Below, piece by piece: positions 33,362 through 46,304 of a DNA stretch of 64,000 bases. The DNA comes from Bugula neritina (taxonomy: Eukaryota > Bryozoa > Gymnolaemata > Cheilostomatida > Bugulidae). Position 1 is the first letter of the stretch. Each line of letters begins with the position of its first letter. Both the position numbers and the translations under genes were made by a program. The stretch lies in contig OZ037768.1 in the NCBI GenBank assembly GCA_964035545.1, positions 19,900,700-19,964,699 on the forward strand, in the 5' to 3' direction. The notes under the pieces are model-generated. The model was not told the DNA's origin. It searched no databases and worked only from the letters and a program-made list of their open reading frames with translations.

Positions 33362-33460
33362 TAAACTTGCTGTGATAAACTTGCTGTGATAAACTTGCTG
33401 TGATAAACTTGCTGTGATAAACTTGCTGTGATAAACTTGCTGTGATAAACTTGCTGGTAA
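33362..33460 (+). repeat. 14-bp minisatellite
   Basis: Seven nearly exact tandem copies of AAACTTGCTGTGAT. Intergenic, not adjacent to any exon I recognise. Confidence 0.95.
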
Positions 33461-36400
33461 AAACTACATAAGAAAGGCAAAAGTTATATAAATGATTGCA
33501 TGCATATAAATGTGGTTAAAAATATTAAAGTAATGCTCACAAAAACCATAAAGTAAATTAATTATAAAATAATAATTCAGATAATAATATGAATAAAAGT
33601 AACTAACCTCTTGGGTCCTTCATAAACAGTGCCAGTAAATAATATATTGTCAAACCAGTAGAAGAATAAAATAATAAGTACAGTTTTGTTAAAGAGTGCT
33701 GCCAACTGATTGTGTTAAGTTTGTAAAGTGTTTATATACTCTGGTTGTTGTTACTGTACCAGGCAAAAACATATTGCATAAACAACTATTGTCCCTAAAA
33801 ATTACCACAATGATTGTGTCCCAAAACATAGTAAACATTCACTGGGTAGCCTCAGGGTACCAACCCAGCCCGTACAGGTAGGGCAAGAATGACAGCCACC
33901 CCAACCACAATGACCTGACCACAAATCTAATAGTCAGCACAAGGCAGATGAGTAATGCCTGCTGACGTATGTCACCTAAACATAAATAGGAAGTTAATGG
34001 GGTCAACAGTTATTTATAGTGGGCAACACACAACCAGTTACAATGTCATCACCTTTTTATTAAAAAAATTACAACTCTAAGTCAATAAGTTCTTTCACAA
34101 TTTGACCCGCTTTTTTTTACACTTATGACTGTTTTGCCCACCCCCCCTCCCCCCCTCTATCACTCCTATAGCCTATAGGCCTACATTAAAGAAAATAAAA
34201 GTTTTATCAAGGGAAGGCAACTTCTTAACAACTTGAATAGCTCAATTTTTTGAAACCTAGTACGACTTACTTGTAACACACAGTGCTTATTTAACTTATA
34301 GCTAAATTTCAGAGAACAAGGAATCTGGTGATATATTTCTAATATATATCCTGATATATTTATAATCTTCAGATGATTTTAATGCGCAACATTCATATTT
34401 TTATAAAATATTTAATATTATATAACTTATGCTGAGTTTACAGTCTATAAAGGAATATGAAGACTTTAAAATGATAATAGTACATAATACTAGCAGTGTG
34501 GCTGTCTTAATAGTATCCTGTTGCTACAACTCTACAGAATGTTCTATGCGGTTCTGCACTTCCTATAGTCAAGCTTACAATACAAAATATACTACATGAT
34601 CTTCTCTATTGATTGTGCGAGAATAAAAATATAGTAGGGTATGCACAAAGCTTTTCCATTAAAAAGCTACAATACTTACTTCAATTATATTCAAAAACAA
34701 AAAACATTGGAGTATTTATTTGGCATGCCCGGAAGCTTAGACATAAAGCTTTAGACTCGTAAAGCTCAGAAAAGCTAGCTATTAAAACAAAAAAATTATA
34801 GCAACAAATCTTTGCTGTGCATTAGTATCGAGAAGTTTTAGCTTTATCGTTACCAGTTAAACTGTGAAGTTTATATAGCCCATGTGCTCCATGCTGTGCT
34901 ATCTTTGTATTCTGTGTGTCTGGCTGTACATAATAATTGACATTTTAATATCCTCAATTCACATGCCTTTTATAAATGTCTTATCTGATGTCTAAAGTAT
35001 AATTATTATTTACAGAAACCTATTTATGGCCTTTTTAAGCAAGAGGGTGATTTATCTAGTGTAGTGTATAATTATTATTATAAATGTGTCTCTAAGCTTC
35101 TTTGAACCATGAATCAAAATGCCTCAGTAACAAACTATAAGTATAGCAAACACATTATTTTGTTCTATGAAATCACAGACTATTTTTGTCAGCTGAATTT
35201 ATTCAATCTTTATCTCTCTACTTGGCTTGTATATGGTTTATAAATTAGGAAGTTGATTTTCACTAGAAATTGCATTACATAAATTATAATAACCCAAAAT
35301 TTAATGCATTTATTAACAGGCACTGACTGAAATTGATACATGTTTGCAGGTGCTTGAACGATGTTCTGACACTTGGCTATAAATAGTAAACTGTAGAAAC
35401 TCTCGAACAAGTAATTTCAAAGAACATAATCATTGCATCAATATTGCAGTAAATTTTCTATAGTTTTAATTTTGGATTTAGGTTTAAAGATATAAATTTT
35501 TTGAGTCTTTAATGTTCCATCGATAAGACAAAATTACTGTATTTAAATAGTTGCTACTGGAAACTAAATTAGGATACCATAACTCTTGCAAATACAGCAT
35601 AAATCATCATTGTTTTTGTTGTACAATCATGGACACATAATATGCTTTGGTAACATATAATAACACATAATAATAATAACATATAATAACACACAGCTGG
35701 TATCCTTGTGTATTAATACTGTGTTTAGTTTATCGACAATAAATGCATCTTTATACAAACAAAAATAACAGTTTTTCACTCTTATATAACCCTAACATGA
35801 AATTCGTAGTAACCAAAATAAAGTGTCGTTTCACTCAAAACTTTGAAGTAAAAAAAGTAAATTGAACACATTTTTTATATAACTTCAACTTTGTAATTCA
35901 TATTGCTACCAATAATAAAATCTGTACAATTTTAATGTATAATAAATAATTGCAAATTTTCTTGCACCGGTGTTTTTACATTTAACTTTTTGTAAGTAGA
36001 TTTATTTTAGACACATGCAGTTACTGTTAGAAACATATAAAAATCTGTTGGGGCTTATAAACTAAGCCTGCAACAGAGGTTTCATCCCAGATAGACATTT
36101 CTCCGTTAGAAGCTATTTTTATTTTGGTACCATAATAATGTATATAACTGTCATATTGATTGCTTAATAGCTGATATGCTAATAGATATAGTAGCTAATA
36201 TAAAGTATCTGGAATAATAATCCACTTTTCACGAATTTGTGTAGGGTAAAAAACAGTATTATATTAAAAATAGACATTAGTTTTAATATATAAATACTTA
36301 TTAATGAAGTGTTTTTTCAAGAAGTATAGAATGTGCAAAATAATTAAGTTAATGCAGATCACAAGAATTTATTTATGTGTTAAATAACAAGCAATTGATT

Positions 36401-37130
36401 CAAGTTTATTTGAAAATGCATATATTTAAAAAATATTCAAATAAATTACACATAAATATATATTGTACCAAAATAAATAAATAGGGTCTAACTGGGAAAC
36501 ATCCATGTTTGATTACAGCACAACAGAAACCTGGTAAAAATTTGCTAAAAAACAACCAACAAATGAACAATGAAAATGTTAATAAAAAGCAAAAACTGTA
36601 CTGGAGTGTAAATTCCTAATCTGAAGTAATGGACAAGTAGCAATCAGGGCTTGAATCATTACATTACTTAAATCTACCACCAGATTAACATGAATAGATT
36701 CATAAACAAGTTGCATCAGTACTTATCTTTTTTATTATCATCACAGACATATTGTAAATTACTATTATGTTCATAAATATTATTATTCTCAAACTTATTC
36801 AATGACAGAATCAAAAGTAAGTTGTTTACTCATGTTTAGAAATTGCAGGTTTTTGAGAGAGCATGCTGTGAAAGTTATATAATTCTTAAATAAATTGACA
36901 CTAGCTATCTGTTGTAAAGCAAGAAAAGCTAAAAGGTGTCTGCTGAAAAGCTGCAGCTTTCAGTGTTTGACCACCAGCTATTAAAAGAGTTGTAGCTAAT
37001 CTTTCTATATAAACACACACCGTGGCTGCAACATAAATCTTCGCATCTAAAAGGTCACCAATTAATGTCAACTCTGCGTGCATTGTTGAACACCAACCTA
37101 TAACCAATAGGAAGTTAAAGAAACTTGAAA

Positions 37131-40100
37131 ATGGCAGACGAAGGGACTGCAAATAAAGCAGCTACACAGGAAGTGAGCGATACAACACCTACTAGCTCGG
37201 AAGAGGCATGCCGGGACACGGAAGGAGTGAGTGGAGATACCAAGGCAACTGAGAAAGAACCCATAACCTCTAGTACGGCAGAATCAATTGGTGGTGAAAA
37301 AGAAATCACAATGAAAGACTTGAAACAAACCAGCACAGAGTCTCATGGGAAAGAAGAATTTAGCAAGAGTGATAGTGTAAATAAGCCTGGTTTTGATGGT
37401 ATTAAAAAGTTTGTTTTAGGAAAATCTGGCATTAAAGCTTCTGTTGTCGGTAAGTTAATATAGTCTACTCGCACATGTAAAGTGGATCATTTTTGTTGAA
37501 TTTTTAGTTCACTAGAATAACAACTGAAGATAATACAAAAAAATTTATTTAAAAATCGGTTTTTGCAGATTTTAAAGCAAATTGCTTGTTATTGACTTGG
37601 CTAAGTTGAATGCAAACTTTTCATACTCAACTCAAAAACTATATAGCATAAAAATTAGGAAAACATAAAAATTTGAAAATATTTTATTTTCATATCTGTT
37701 TTCTAAGATCTACATATTTCAATTTATTTTTTAACAGCTTTTATAAAAAGAAATACATGATGAAAGTTTAAAGTATAATTTGCATGATTGTATGCAGGGG
37801 TGGGAACTGCCGGATTAGCTGGCTTACATGGTGAAATGGATGAAGAGGAAGCAGTGAATGCAATAGAGTTTGCGATTGAATGTGGAGTTAATTTCATAGA
37901 TACGGCACCGTACTACAATAACAGGCAGTAAGTTATAAACCCTTACATTATATTATGTTACCCATACAGAGGGAGTTTGAGAGCTAGTCTATAGTATACA
38001 CCAGCTCACTAACAATTGCTCCCTTTGCTATAATAGCGAAAGAGTCCTTAAAAACCGCTTTTCATCAAAGTTTTTCACCAAGATGATGACTACAAACCCA
38101 TGTGAGCTTATTATGTTTACTAAGTATGTGGTAAACATTATTACTCATAACATTGCAGACAATAAACCTGCAACGTAATATCTTATAACTACCACAGCAA
38201 TTGGCAATTACATTGCAATATTAATTATAGTTGGTAGAAAATAGTAGCATGTGATGTTTTAAAGTAATGAATTAGGTATAGGCAGCCATTAATTATAAGG
38301 GGCAGTTTCAAGGTAAAATTCATTATTTTTAGGGCAGAAGACTTGCTGAAAGATATTATTGCTAAATATGATAGAGAAAGTCTGTGCATAGCTACAAAAG
38401 TGTGCAGGTACATGAATTCAAAGGAGCGGACTGAAAGGTGTGTATATAAAGTGTTTCGTGTGACATATAGCCTGTATGTCCAGGTCGCATATGTTCAAAG
38501 AGGTTTAAATGAGGAGATAACTTGTTGGTTAGTGATTAGTGTTTTCTCATCATGTTTAATTATATTCAGGATTTCATTTATAATACAAATCTAACCAGCT
38601 TTTGTACTGGAAATATTTAAAAATGCAGCTAATTAGTTCCTTATAACATCTTATCTACTAAATCTGATCATAATTTTTCATTTATCAGGTTCATACTTTT
38701 ATTTTAACCATATGGCTCATATTAATCGCTTAACCTATTTTTGCAAAAAGTCTCAAAAAAGTAGTATTTTTAAAAGATGTTGCAGTTTTCCATACAAGCT
38801 GAAAAACATTTTTGCAAATTTAAAATTTTTTGAAAATTTTGCTGAGGTTTTGCATTTCGATAGTTATACTAGACCAAAACATTTAAACTTGACATAGTGT
38901 GAAAAGATATTTGAGAGCTTTCATTGAATTTGCATTCAAGTCTCAATATTCTGCAAACAAGGTATTATAATCTCAAATTGGTACCCTACAGTTACACACT
39001 TACTACTTCTGCAGCTTGTTTAAGGCACACTGTGTGTGTAAGTAAATGCAGCAGCACCAGGTACTTCTTTACAATTTTGGAAGAAAATTCTAAAATTAAA
39101 ATGAATATAAAGCAGCATATATCAATGAACATATTTGACATAATACATATTTTTGGGTTTCTTGGATTTGGCTTAGTGGCAAATGCATTGCCACCATTGA
39201 TTTAGAAAAATTAAACTTAACCTTCTATGACCAATCTAGTAGAATTTTTAATCATTATTTTGTGTTGCCGTCTGCCAGAAATTAGCACATCTATTAAAAA
39301 TAGGCTGCTATTTAACACAAAAAGTCAGAGCTACAGAGAAAGCATAACAGTTTGATTATGAGTACTCATTTTAACAGCACACTAGGATTGGGTATTGACT
39401 GTAAGAGCAGTATTTAAAATATCTTGTGATTGGCCCTTGCTTGTGTATGCCATTTCAAACCATTTACCAATGTAAGTCGGGTCTTTAGTCAACTTGGCAA
39501 CACGTACTAGCATAGACTATAGAGCACACTTTTAGTGGGTCAATTGTGAAATAATCTAAAAATAACTGTAACTAGCCACTGCAGTTCCATAATTTTTTAG
39601 ACTTAAATTTGCTCTCCGAATACAGCAGCCGTTGTTTTTTCTTTTAGCTTTGATTTTTCTGCTTCTACGACTGAGATGAGTGTAATGGAAAGCATGAAAC
39701 GCATGGGCCTGTCTTACATAGATGTTGTGCAAATTCATGATGTTGAACACGCGCCTAGTTTAGAATACCTGGAAAAAGAAACAATTCCTGCATTGCTCAA
39801 GTTAAAAGAGAAAGGTCTCATCAAAGCTATTGGTGTAACAGGTAAGCATTTACTAACAAGTATTCCTAATTTGTTTAATAATTCACATTTTTCACATATT
39901 GATTATTTAATTTGCTTCAATTTAAAAAATCCTTATCAATTGTCCACAATAATAAAATGAGTTGCATAATATAGTAGCTGCAATATAAAGCGATGGCTCA
40001 TGTTTAAACTTAAATATAAATTATGAATGTAGTGTTACCTATATTTGTTATTGCCAGGTTACTCTACCAGACACCTGCGGAAAGTTGTTGAGAGTTTTAC

Positions 40101-41625
40101 AGAGCATATAGATGTTGTGATGTCATACTTCAGGTTCAACTTCTTCAACCGCAGCTTAGCAGTTGATCTGCCATTCTACGGAGCTAACCAAGTAGCTGTA
40201 ATCAATGCATCACCACTAGGTCTGTATGAAACTAAGAAGTAGTTGTTGAAAAATAATTTATTACCCAAATAAATTCATATAATAAGCACATTTAAATTTT
40301 TATTAGCATTTGCACTTAGAAACATGCTTATTGTATACAAAATTACATGATGTATGTACTGTAAAGAATTAAATGTTGTAAGTTATGATAATAATTGTAT
40401 TCCGTTATAAACAACATATTTAATCAAAGTTTAATTTTTATATTAATGATTTGCTAAGAGCTGCAGTAAGCAAAGTAAGCAAAGTATGTGCATAAGTTGA
40501 AACTATAACTTCAATTACAGCTAGATTGATGAGATGAAGAGTGCATGATTGTACAAAAATATTTTAGAAAGTATATAATATTGCCAAATGATAGCATACA
40601 TTTAATAACCTTTAGTAATTAGTATATATATTCATTTGTTGGCGTGGTTTGTTTGTTTTTGTAATTCTATTAAATCATTGCAGCTGCAACTTTTTGAACA
40701 GTTTAAACTTTAAAAGACTTTAAAAGGAATTTAGGCATTGAGAACTAATATTTTTTAAAAACGTTTAATGCGGTGCGAGAGGGTGCGTGAGGGCGCTCTG
40801 CCGCCCCTTCCCTCCCCCCCTGCACCATCCCAGGCAGCTCGCTTATCTACAGCAAGGTTTTTCCAGGAAAAATACTACAAAGATGATGTCAATTTGTTGC
40901 AGCTATTGGATTGCTCACTAATGAAGGGAATGTGCCAACGTGGAACCCTGCTTCCGATGTTGTGAAAGAGAAATGTGGCCAGACAGCTGACTACTGTAAA
41001 AGTGTTGGTGTAGAACTAGCAACCTTAGCTATAAGGTAAAGTATATGCAGTGTATAGCTGAAGATGTCTCTTAGAGTATTATTGTGCTTGTCTAGCTTTC
41101 AAGGAAGTGTGGTAGCTCATTCTAGTGAGAAACCGGTTAAGGCTATAGTCTTATGCAATATGCCAGTCATGTCATCATAGGCACATAGTTTTATGCTGAG
41201 TAAAAATAAAAATGTATCAATCAACACTATTCAAAACAAATTCAGCTTGATACAATAAATAGATAAAATGTAATGTCACTCAGTGTTGAAATGATTTTCA
41301 AGAGTTTTTCAAATGGTAAGTTAGCTGCTTTGTTTTCATAAAAAAAACATTAGGGTTTATAATTACACACCAAATGTTGAGTTGGTTAAATTGCTTCAAA
41401 CACTGCAATGATTTTAGAGATACAATGGAGGAGCCCAACGTCTCGATGGTGTTGTGGAGCACAAGGAAGGTGAAAAACATGAGAGTAAACCTGGCTGCCG
41501 CATTATTTCCTCTTGGTTCTAAAGAGCGCCGAGCAAAAGCAGAAGTAGCTAGCATGTTAGAAAACATTGAAGAAAGTAGTTGGGAAGAAAAAACTGCAAA
41601 GCATAAGGCATTTTTTCCTCTGTGA
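37131..41625 (+). CDS. Aldo-keto reductase, L-galactose dehydrogenase-like
   Basis: Seven exons: 37131-37449, 37798-37927, 38333-38437, 39648-39841, 40058-40219, 40903-41035, 41418-41625, giving 416 aa. The first about 105 residues are an Asp/Glu/Ser/Thr-rich extension without a family match. The barrel follows, with VGTAGLAGLHG, FIDTAPYY, CIATKV, VVQIHD, IKAIGVTGYS, NASPLAIGLL and WNPAS. The catalytic tetrad reads Asp141, Tyr146, Lys172 and His215, so the enzyme should be active as an NAD(P)-dependent oxidoreductase. The arrangement FDFSA...QIHD...GLL resembles plant L-galactose dehydrogenase and its insect homologues, whose substrate in animals is not settled. ATG at 37131 has a good context (GAAAATGG) and is the first in-frame ATG. 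Confidence 0.9.
38438..39647 (+). other. Intron 3 of the aldo-keto reductase gene
   Basis: About 1.2 kb, donor GTGTGT and acceptor TTTTAG. AT-rich, with no repeat or extra exon recognised. Confidence 0.6.
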
Positions 41626-41872
41626 AAAACTTTTTTATGCCAGTTGCTGATTCCACTTTTGTGGTCAATAGTCAACGGAATATTTGTTAGTAAATGAAGA
41701 TTTTGTCGACTGTTTGCATCACATAAACAACAAATATTTAATTGATTCTAGTTCTGTTTTCATTGAAACAAAATTTCAAGAATAGTTATGTTACTTAGAA
41801 ACATTTAGTTTTGTCTGCTACGTTTTCCAATTTTTTGGCTGTTTAAAAAACATTATCAAAAGTTATTTTACA

Positions 41873-41878
41873 AATAAA
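41873..41878 (+). terminator. Polyadenylation signal of the aldo-keto reductase gene
   Basis: AATAAA about 250 bp after the stop codon at 41623-41625. Confidence 0.65.
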
Positions 41879-42129
41879 ATTATACTCAAAATAATCCATT
41901 TATAGCATCTGTTTCAGGTGAAATACAAATTTTTCTGGAAATTTACATAATATAGTTATAAGTTAATGATAAGCAAAGACTTGAGATAATGCTTAATATA
42001 AATTGAAATATTCCAAATGCTGTATGATCTGCTGAAAAGTCATTTTTACTGTGCGTGTGTGTAGGCTACTGGTATAATATATTTGTGTATGTATATGTAT
42101 ATATAATTATATCTATTTATAAATTATAT

Positions 42130-42152
42130 GGTTAGATTCCTGGTGGGGGCAG
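42130..42152 (+). repeat. SINE 3'-end fragment
   Basis: GGTTAGATTCCTGGTGGGGG followed by CAG matches the 3' third of the tRNA-like copy at 2527-2605 (GGTTCGAATCTCGGTGGGGG). The 5' part is missing. Confidence 0.35.
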
Positions 42153-44486
42153 TAATTTTTACAGGTGCTTGATGAAACACTGGAAACGGTACTCAATTTT
42201 TTAAGATTTATGCAAAAAATGACTGATGGTATTTTTAACATCGTTGCATCATTATGCTACTTGCGAAATAGTGATGTACAGATCTCGATCAGCTGCTTCC
42301 GCATGCAAGTTGGTCTTTTGGGAATTCCAATTGCTATAATTTAACGATTTAACCGTTATTTTAGTGCGGGAGTCACTAGTTTCCCTTCGCAACTGCTAAT
42401 AAGTTTAACAACACAATTTCATTGACTTGAACTTATATCCATGCAAACAATATCCGCTCCCACGCGCGGGTACACCATACACATGTAGCAACACGATAAG
42501 TATTACTATCATATGGATATCAATATGTTTGCCCAAAATTTATACGATTATACCAAGAGCAAATTATCATTATAGCAAGTTAGCAGGTATAACTTTAAGT
42601 TAAAAGAACTGTACACGTTTTGCATTTTATTCCCATAGCTCTAACACAATAATAATAATAATAATATTATTATTATAAATATATTTCAATTTGTTAAAGG
42701 GCCAGTGCTTAGCCTTACGCTTTTAGCTTTATTTACGATTCTTTTTAAAGATCAAAATGATTATTGCAATAAGTATAACATCAAAGTGCAACAGCAACGA
42801 CTACAGCCACTAGTGATGCTAGCACTTGATCTCATACTTATAGTTACTACATCAACATGCGATATGACTGAAACTCAAGTCTTGGAGTTACTCAGTTTAT
42901 AGTGTTTAAGAATAAATAAGTTTAAAAGCACATGCTGATTATTATTATGATTAGGTTTATGATAATCCGATTATGATAATGATTATCATTATGATCACTC
43001 GATCATTATGAAACTCAAACTGTAAGTGAATACTGAGTGGTAACATTGTGATTGAACATTATCTTGTATTTAGAATTTAATTTGAGTATTTTTATTATTT
43101 AATCTATAATTTATAATATGAGTATTATTTACATAATCAAATGATGATGATAACGGATAGTGATAGTCATAGTGAGAAGGTTATGTGGAAGTAAATGGAT
43201 GGCGGCAATATTCGATAAGAGTCAACATGATGTCATGAGTATTATTGTTACTGTAAGTCTGTTAGTATTACTAGAGTTATGACTAATAAATATTAACCAA
43301 ATGTTATGAACAGTTGCGATTTTGCAAGTATGGCGACAAATGTTATGTTGTAGTAAATATTCTTTGAAGGCATCCTATTTTAGTTTTTTTTATAGTTTTT
43401 AAGCTGTTCCAAATGCAGTTTTTATTAGTTATATATAATAACAACAATAATTTTCAAAGTTAGGTTCAATGGTGTAACAAGTGAAGTAACTGACCATTCA
43501 AATTGAATAAAAAATAATTCAAATCAATTTGAATGAACCTGCCACTCTTTCATTAAGTATGTATCACGATTGCTCAATTATTAACCTACGTATATTTAAA
43601 CATTTGTACACGCTTGACAAAAATTTTACAAATGTATATAAACATTGGACATTTATTGAACTATTTAGGTAAAAGTTTTTGATGTGTAGCTTTGGTTTAT
43701 GTTGGTTAAAAACTAACATTTGAGTAAAATCTAAATTAAGGCTAACTGTGCAAAGTAGTTATTATTTATCATTTTCACATTATTGTTAGTAGCAACTACA
43801 TTTTCTACATTTTTATGTATTACTTATACTTTATCAGGTATTTTCTACTAAAATTTTATTATATCATCAAAATTTATCTGAATGCTCACCACAAATCGTG
43901 CTAAATGCTGACTTGAGTTTAATTTAAGACTTTAACTGCACATTTATCAAATCTATACTAACATGTCTGCTAATAATATAGAAAATGAAGTGAACCTATG
44001 CTTTTTGTATATTTATAGTGTGTATTTACTCTGTAAGTACTGGTAAGTGATAAATACACACTATAATTGCACATCTATTAAGTACTAATGGCACAGAGTG
44101 TTTTATATAAAAAAATATTAGACTGTGAAAAATGGTGACACCTAAAGTATTTTTTACAAACTCACAAATCAAAAGTTGGTTTTGCTCCAAAATGTAACCG
44201 AGTACACAAAAGGTGCCCATAAATTTTTACCAACATAAAACATCTTCAGATTCATATATACCTGCTTATACTATAAATATATTAACTGTAGGTAGTCAGT
44301 GTAAAATCTAACGCTGCTTGATTACAGGCTCACTGTAGGTTATTTTTGATTGAGTTTGCTCATTTATTCACTTGTATATCTCTAAAGATCTGAGATTTAA
44401 ACTTAAATTGACAAAACATTAAATACAGTTAATCGACAAAAGTAACTTTGCTATTGTCATCTAAGTTAACCATCTTTACTATGAAT

Positions 44487-44554
44487 ATTGAATATTATTG
44501 TCCCGCCACCCGCGCAGGACCACGGCGGTGAAAGGTGACCATTGAATATTGTTG
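44487..44554. repeat. GC-rich 40-bp insert flanked by a 14-bp direct repeat
   Basis: ATTGAATATTATTG (44487-44500) and ATTGAATATTGTTG (44541-44554) flank a 40-bp insert with far higher GC than its surroundings (TCCCGCCACCCGCGCAGGAC and the following 20 bases). The flanks look like a target-site duplication. Confidence 0.55.
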
Positions 44555-45666
44555 TAGTCAATATTATTGATTATAGTGCACTCTTATGTTATTAAAATGC
44601 CAATTCAAACCAATATACTATTTTAAAAAAATCTTTATATTTTACACAAAATGGTGTGCTTGCAATTTTTGAATGCAAAAATAATACTGAAATAAAACAG
44701 CATAAAGATGATATTGATATCAGCGATGTGCACTAAATAAAGTGATTAACCAGCTTGTATGGGCATTTAGAAATATAATATTACAAAAATTATGCAGAAA
44801 AGCAAGTTTTTCAAAATTATTATCACTAAGTTTAATCTTGGAAAATACATTTTGGGAATAAGCTGTTGTCTTCCTATATTCTAATAGAAAAATTTGGCTC
44901 ATGTATCTTCACACATTTCTGAAAGTTACAAGCTTTCTACTTATTTATAAAAGCAGAATAGTTCCTCGAGTAGTCTTGAAACGTTTTGTTATAGCTTGTG
45001 GGAATTGAGTTCTTGCAACAATAGTTGAGTTCGTACATTCTGGTGTAAGCATCTTTTATTTTAAATACAACATATTTCTCATTCCATATTAAATTTATGT
45101 CCTTATAACTATATTACATGTTTTTAACAAAGAAATGGCCCCATGTTGCTCTATGATAAAGTTACTAGTCACTGAACTCTAATACTGTTTTAATTTCCTT
45201 TTTTGTATTAAAGAAAATTGCTTATTTAAGCTTTAAATGATTGTTTAGTATAAAATATGATGCAATATATCCAGCTCTCCAACTTGTTGCTTTTTTCAGT
45301 TAAACATTTCTTTTTCTCACATAACCGTGTTTGAGCTTGTTTGAGTTTTTAGTGAACTACATACAGACACACATTTAAATAGAATGGTTGCAGTTTCTAT
45401 TATCTCAAAGGTTTTAAAGAAATCGATTAACTTTTTTAAATTTATTTTACAAAGTGGAGCTAATATAATTTGAATTTTTATGTGTTGACATCACTGGTAT
45501 TTTTTTTTATTTTTTTTAATATTTTTGGTTTCGGTTGCCATGAAAATGACATCATCCTTTGTGAATAAAATGCAAGGTATTTGCAGCTGAGATATAATCT
45601 TTCTATTGTAGGTATTTTAGTTATTCAGGCCATTTGTAGTTGGCCTCGAATTTTTTCTGCTTTTTC

Positions 45667-45893
45667 ATTCCATTGTTGAATCTCTAGATTGCTCTTATGC
45701 TCTCTGCGTTCTATTGCTGAACTTGCTAATAATTCTAGTGCTTTCCCTCCGTTCTATCTTTGAACTGTGGGATTATTCTTGTGATTTTGTCGTTCTATTG
45801 CTGAACTTCACCATCCTTCATTCTATTGCTCTTTCTCCGTTCTACTTTGAACTGAGAAACTGCCGTCGCTCTATCTCCGTTCTATATCTGAAC
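45667..45893 (+). promoter_or_regulatory. About 41-bp-period array of GTTC-N7-GAAC palindromes
   Basis: Units GTTCTATTGCTGAAC or close variants start at 45667 (ATTC/GAAT version), 45708, 45751, 45792, 45839 (14 bp) and 45879, with a decayed copy near 45819. Spacing is 40-47 bp. The array ends 130 bp before the start codon of the lectin-like gene, so it is either its 5' UTR or proximal promoter. As RNA each unit could form a small hairpin; as DNA each is an everted GTTCT/AGAAC pair. Confidence 0.7.
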
Positions 45894-46023
45894 CGTGAGA
45901 TAACTATTGTATTGCTTTCTACTCTCCAAGTATTTATACTTGCTCTAATTTCACTTGAATTTCAAGTGTATTAACTCGACTCCATCTATTCTCTCACCGA
46001 ACTACAACTCCATTTGCTCCACC

Positions 46024-46304
46024 ATGCAGCTCGAATTGCTTTTGGCATTCCTTGTAACTGTTGTTTTGTTTGGGTATGCAATTTTTACTACTACTATTAG
46101 TTAATTTGATTTATTGATTTTTTTTAGTTATTTGAAAATGTCTAAATAATTACTTTTATTATCAAGTGTAATTTTTATATTGTGACTTAGAAGATTATAT
46201 TTTTTGTGTTAATAGTTTTATTGTAATCATTTAAAAATATCATACATTGTCATATTTTTACAGTTTGACTCAACTCTCCACCTTGGATGGAGTTGAAATT
46301 GCTG
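46024..46304 (+). CDS. Signal peptide exons of the lectin-like gene
   Basis: Exons 46024-46073 and 46264-46304 encode MQLELLLAFLVTVVLFGL followed by a polar stretch (TQLSTLDGVEIA). A short N-region, a hydrophobic core of about 14 residues and small residues afterwards indicate a secretory signal, with cleavage probably near the Gly-Leu or shortly after. ATG context is ACCATGC. Confidence 0.85.

Larger units (their letters stand above)
30640..37120. other. Intergenic, unassigned gene to aldo-keto reductase
   Basis: About 6.5 kb of AT-rich sequence with G or C runs near 32505, 32706 and 34139, a short hairpin at 32429 and a 14-bp repeat at 33362. Short open frames occur on both strands, but none has splice partners or family resemblance. 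Confidence 0.55.
41880..45660. other. Intergenic, aldo-keto reductase to lectin-like gene
   Basis: AT-rich, with (ATA)n near 42650 and ATTATGATTA-type cryptic repeats near 42935-43010. A tRNA-SINE 3' fragment (42130-42152) and a GC-rich 40-bp insert (44501) are listed separately. No coding exon recognised. Confidence 0.55.

Noticed and set aside
36901-37336. Minus-strand frames over the aldo-keto reductase start
   Set aside because: They are shadows of exon 1 and its upstream region with no homology or splicing support.
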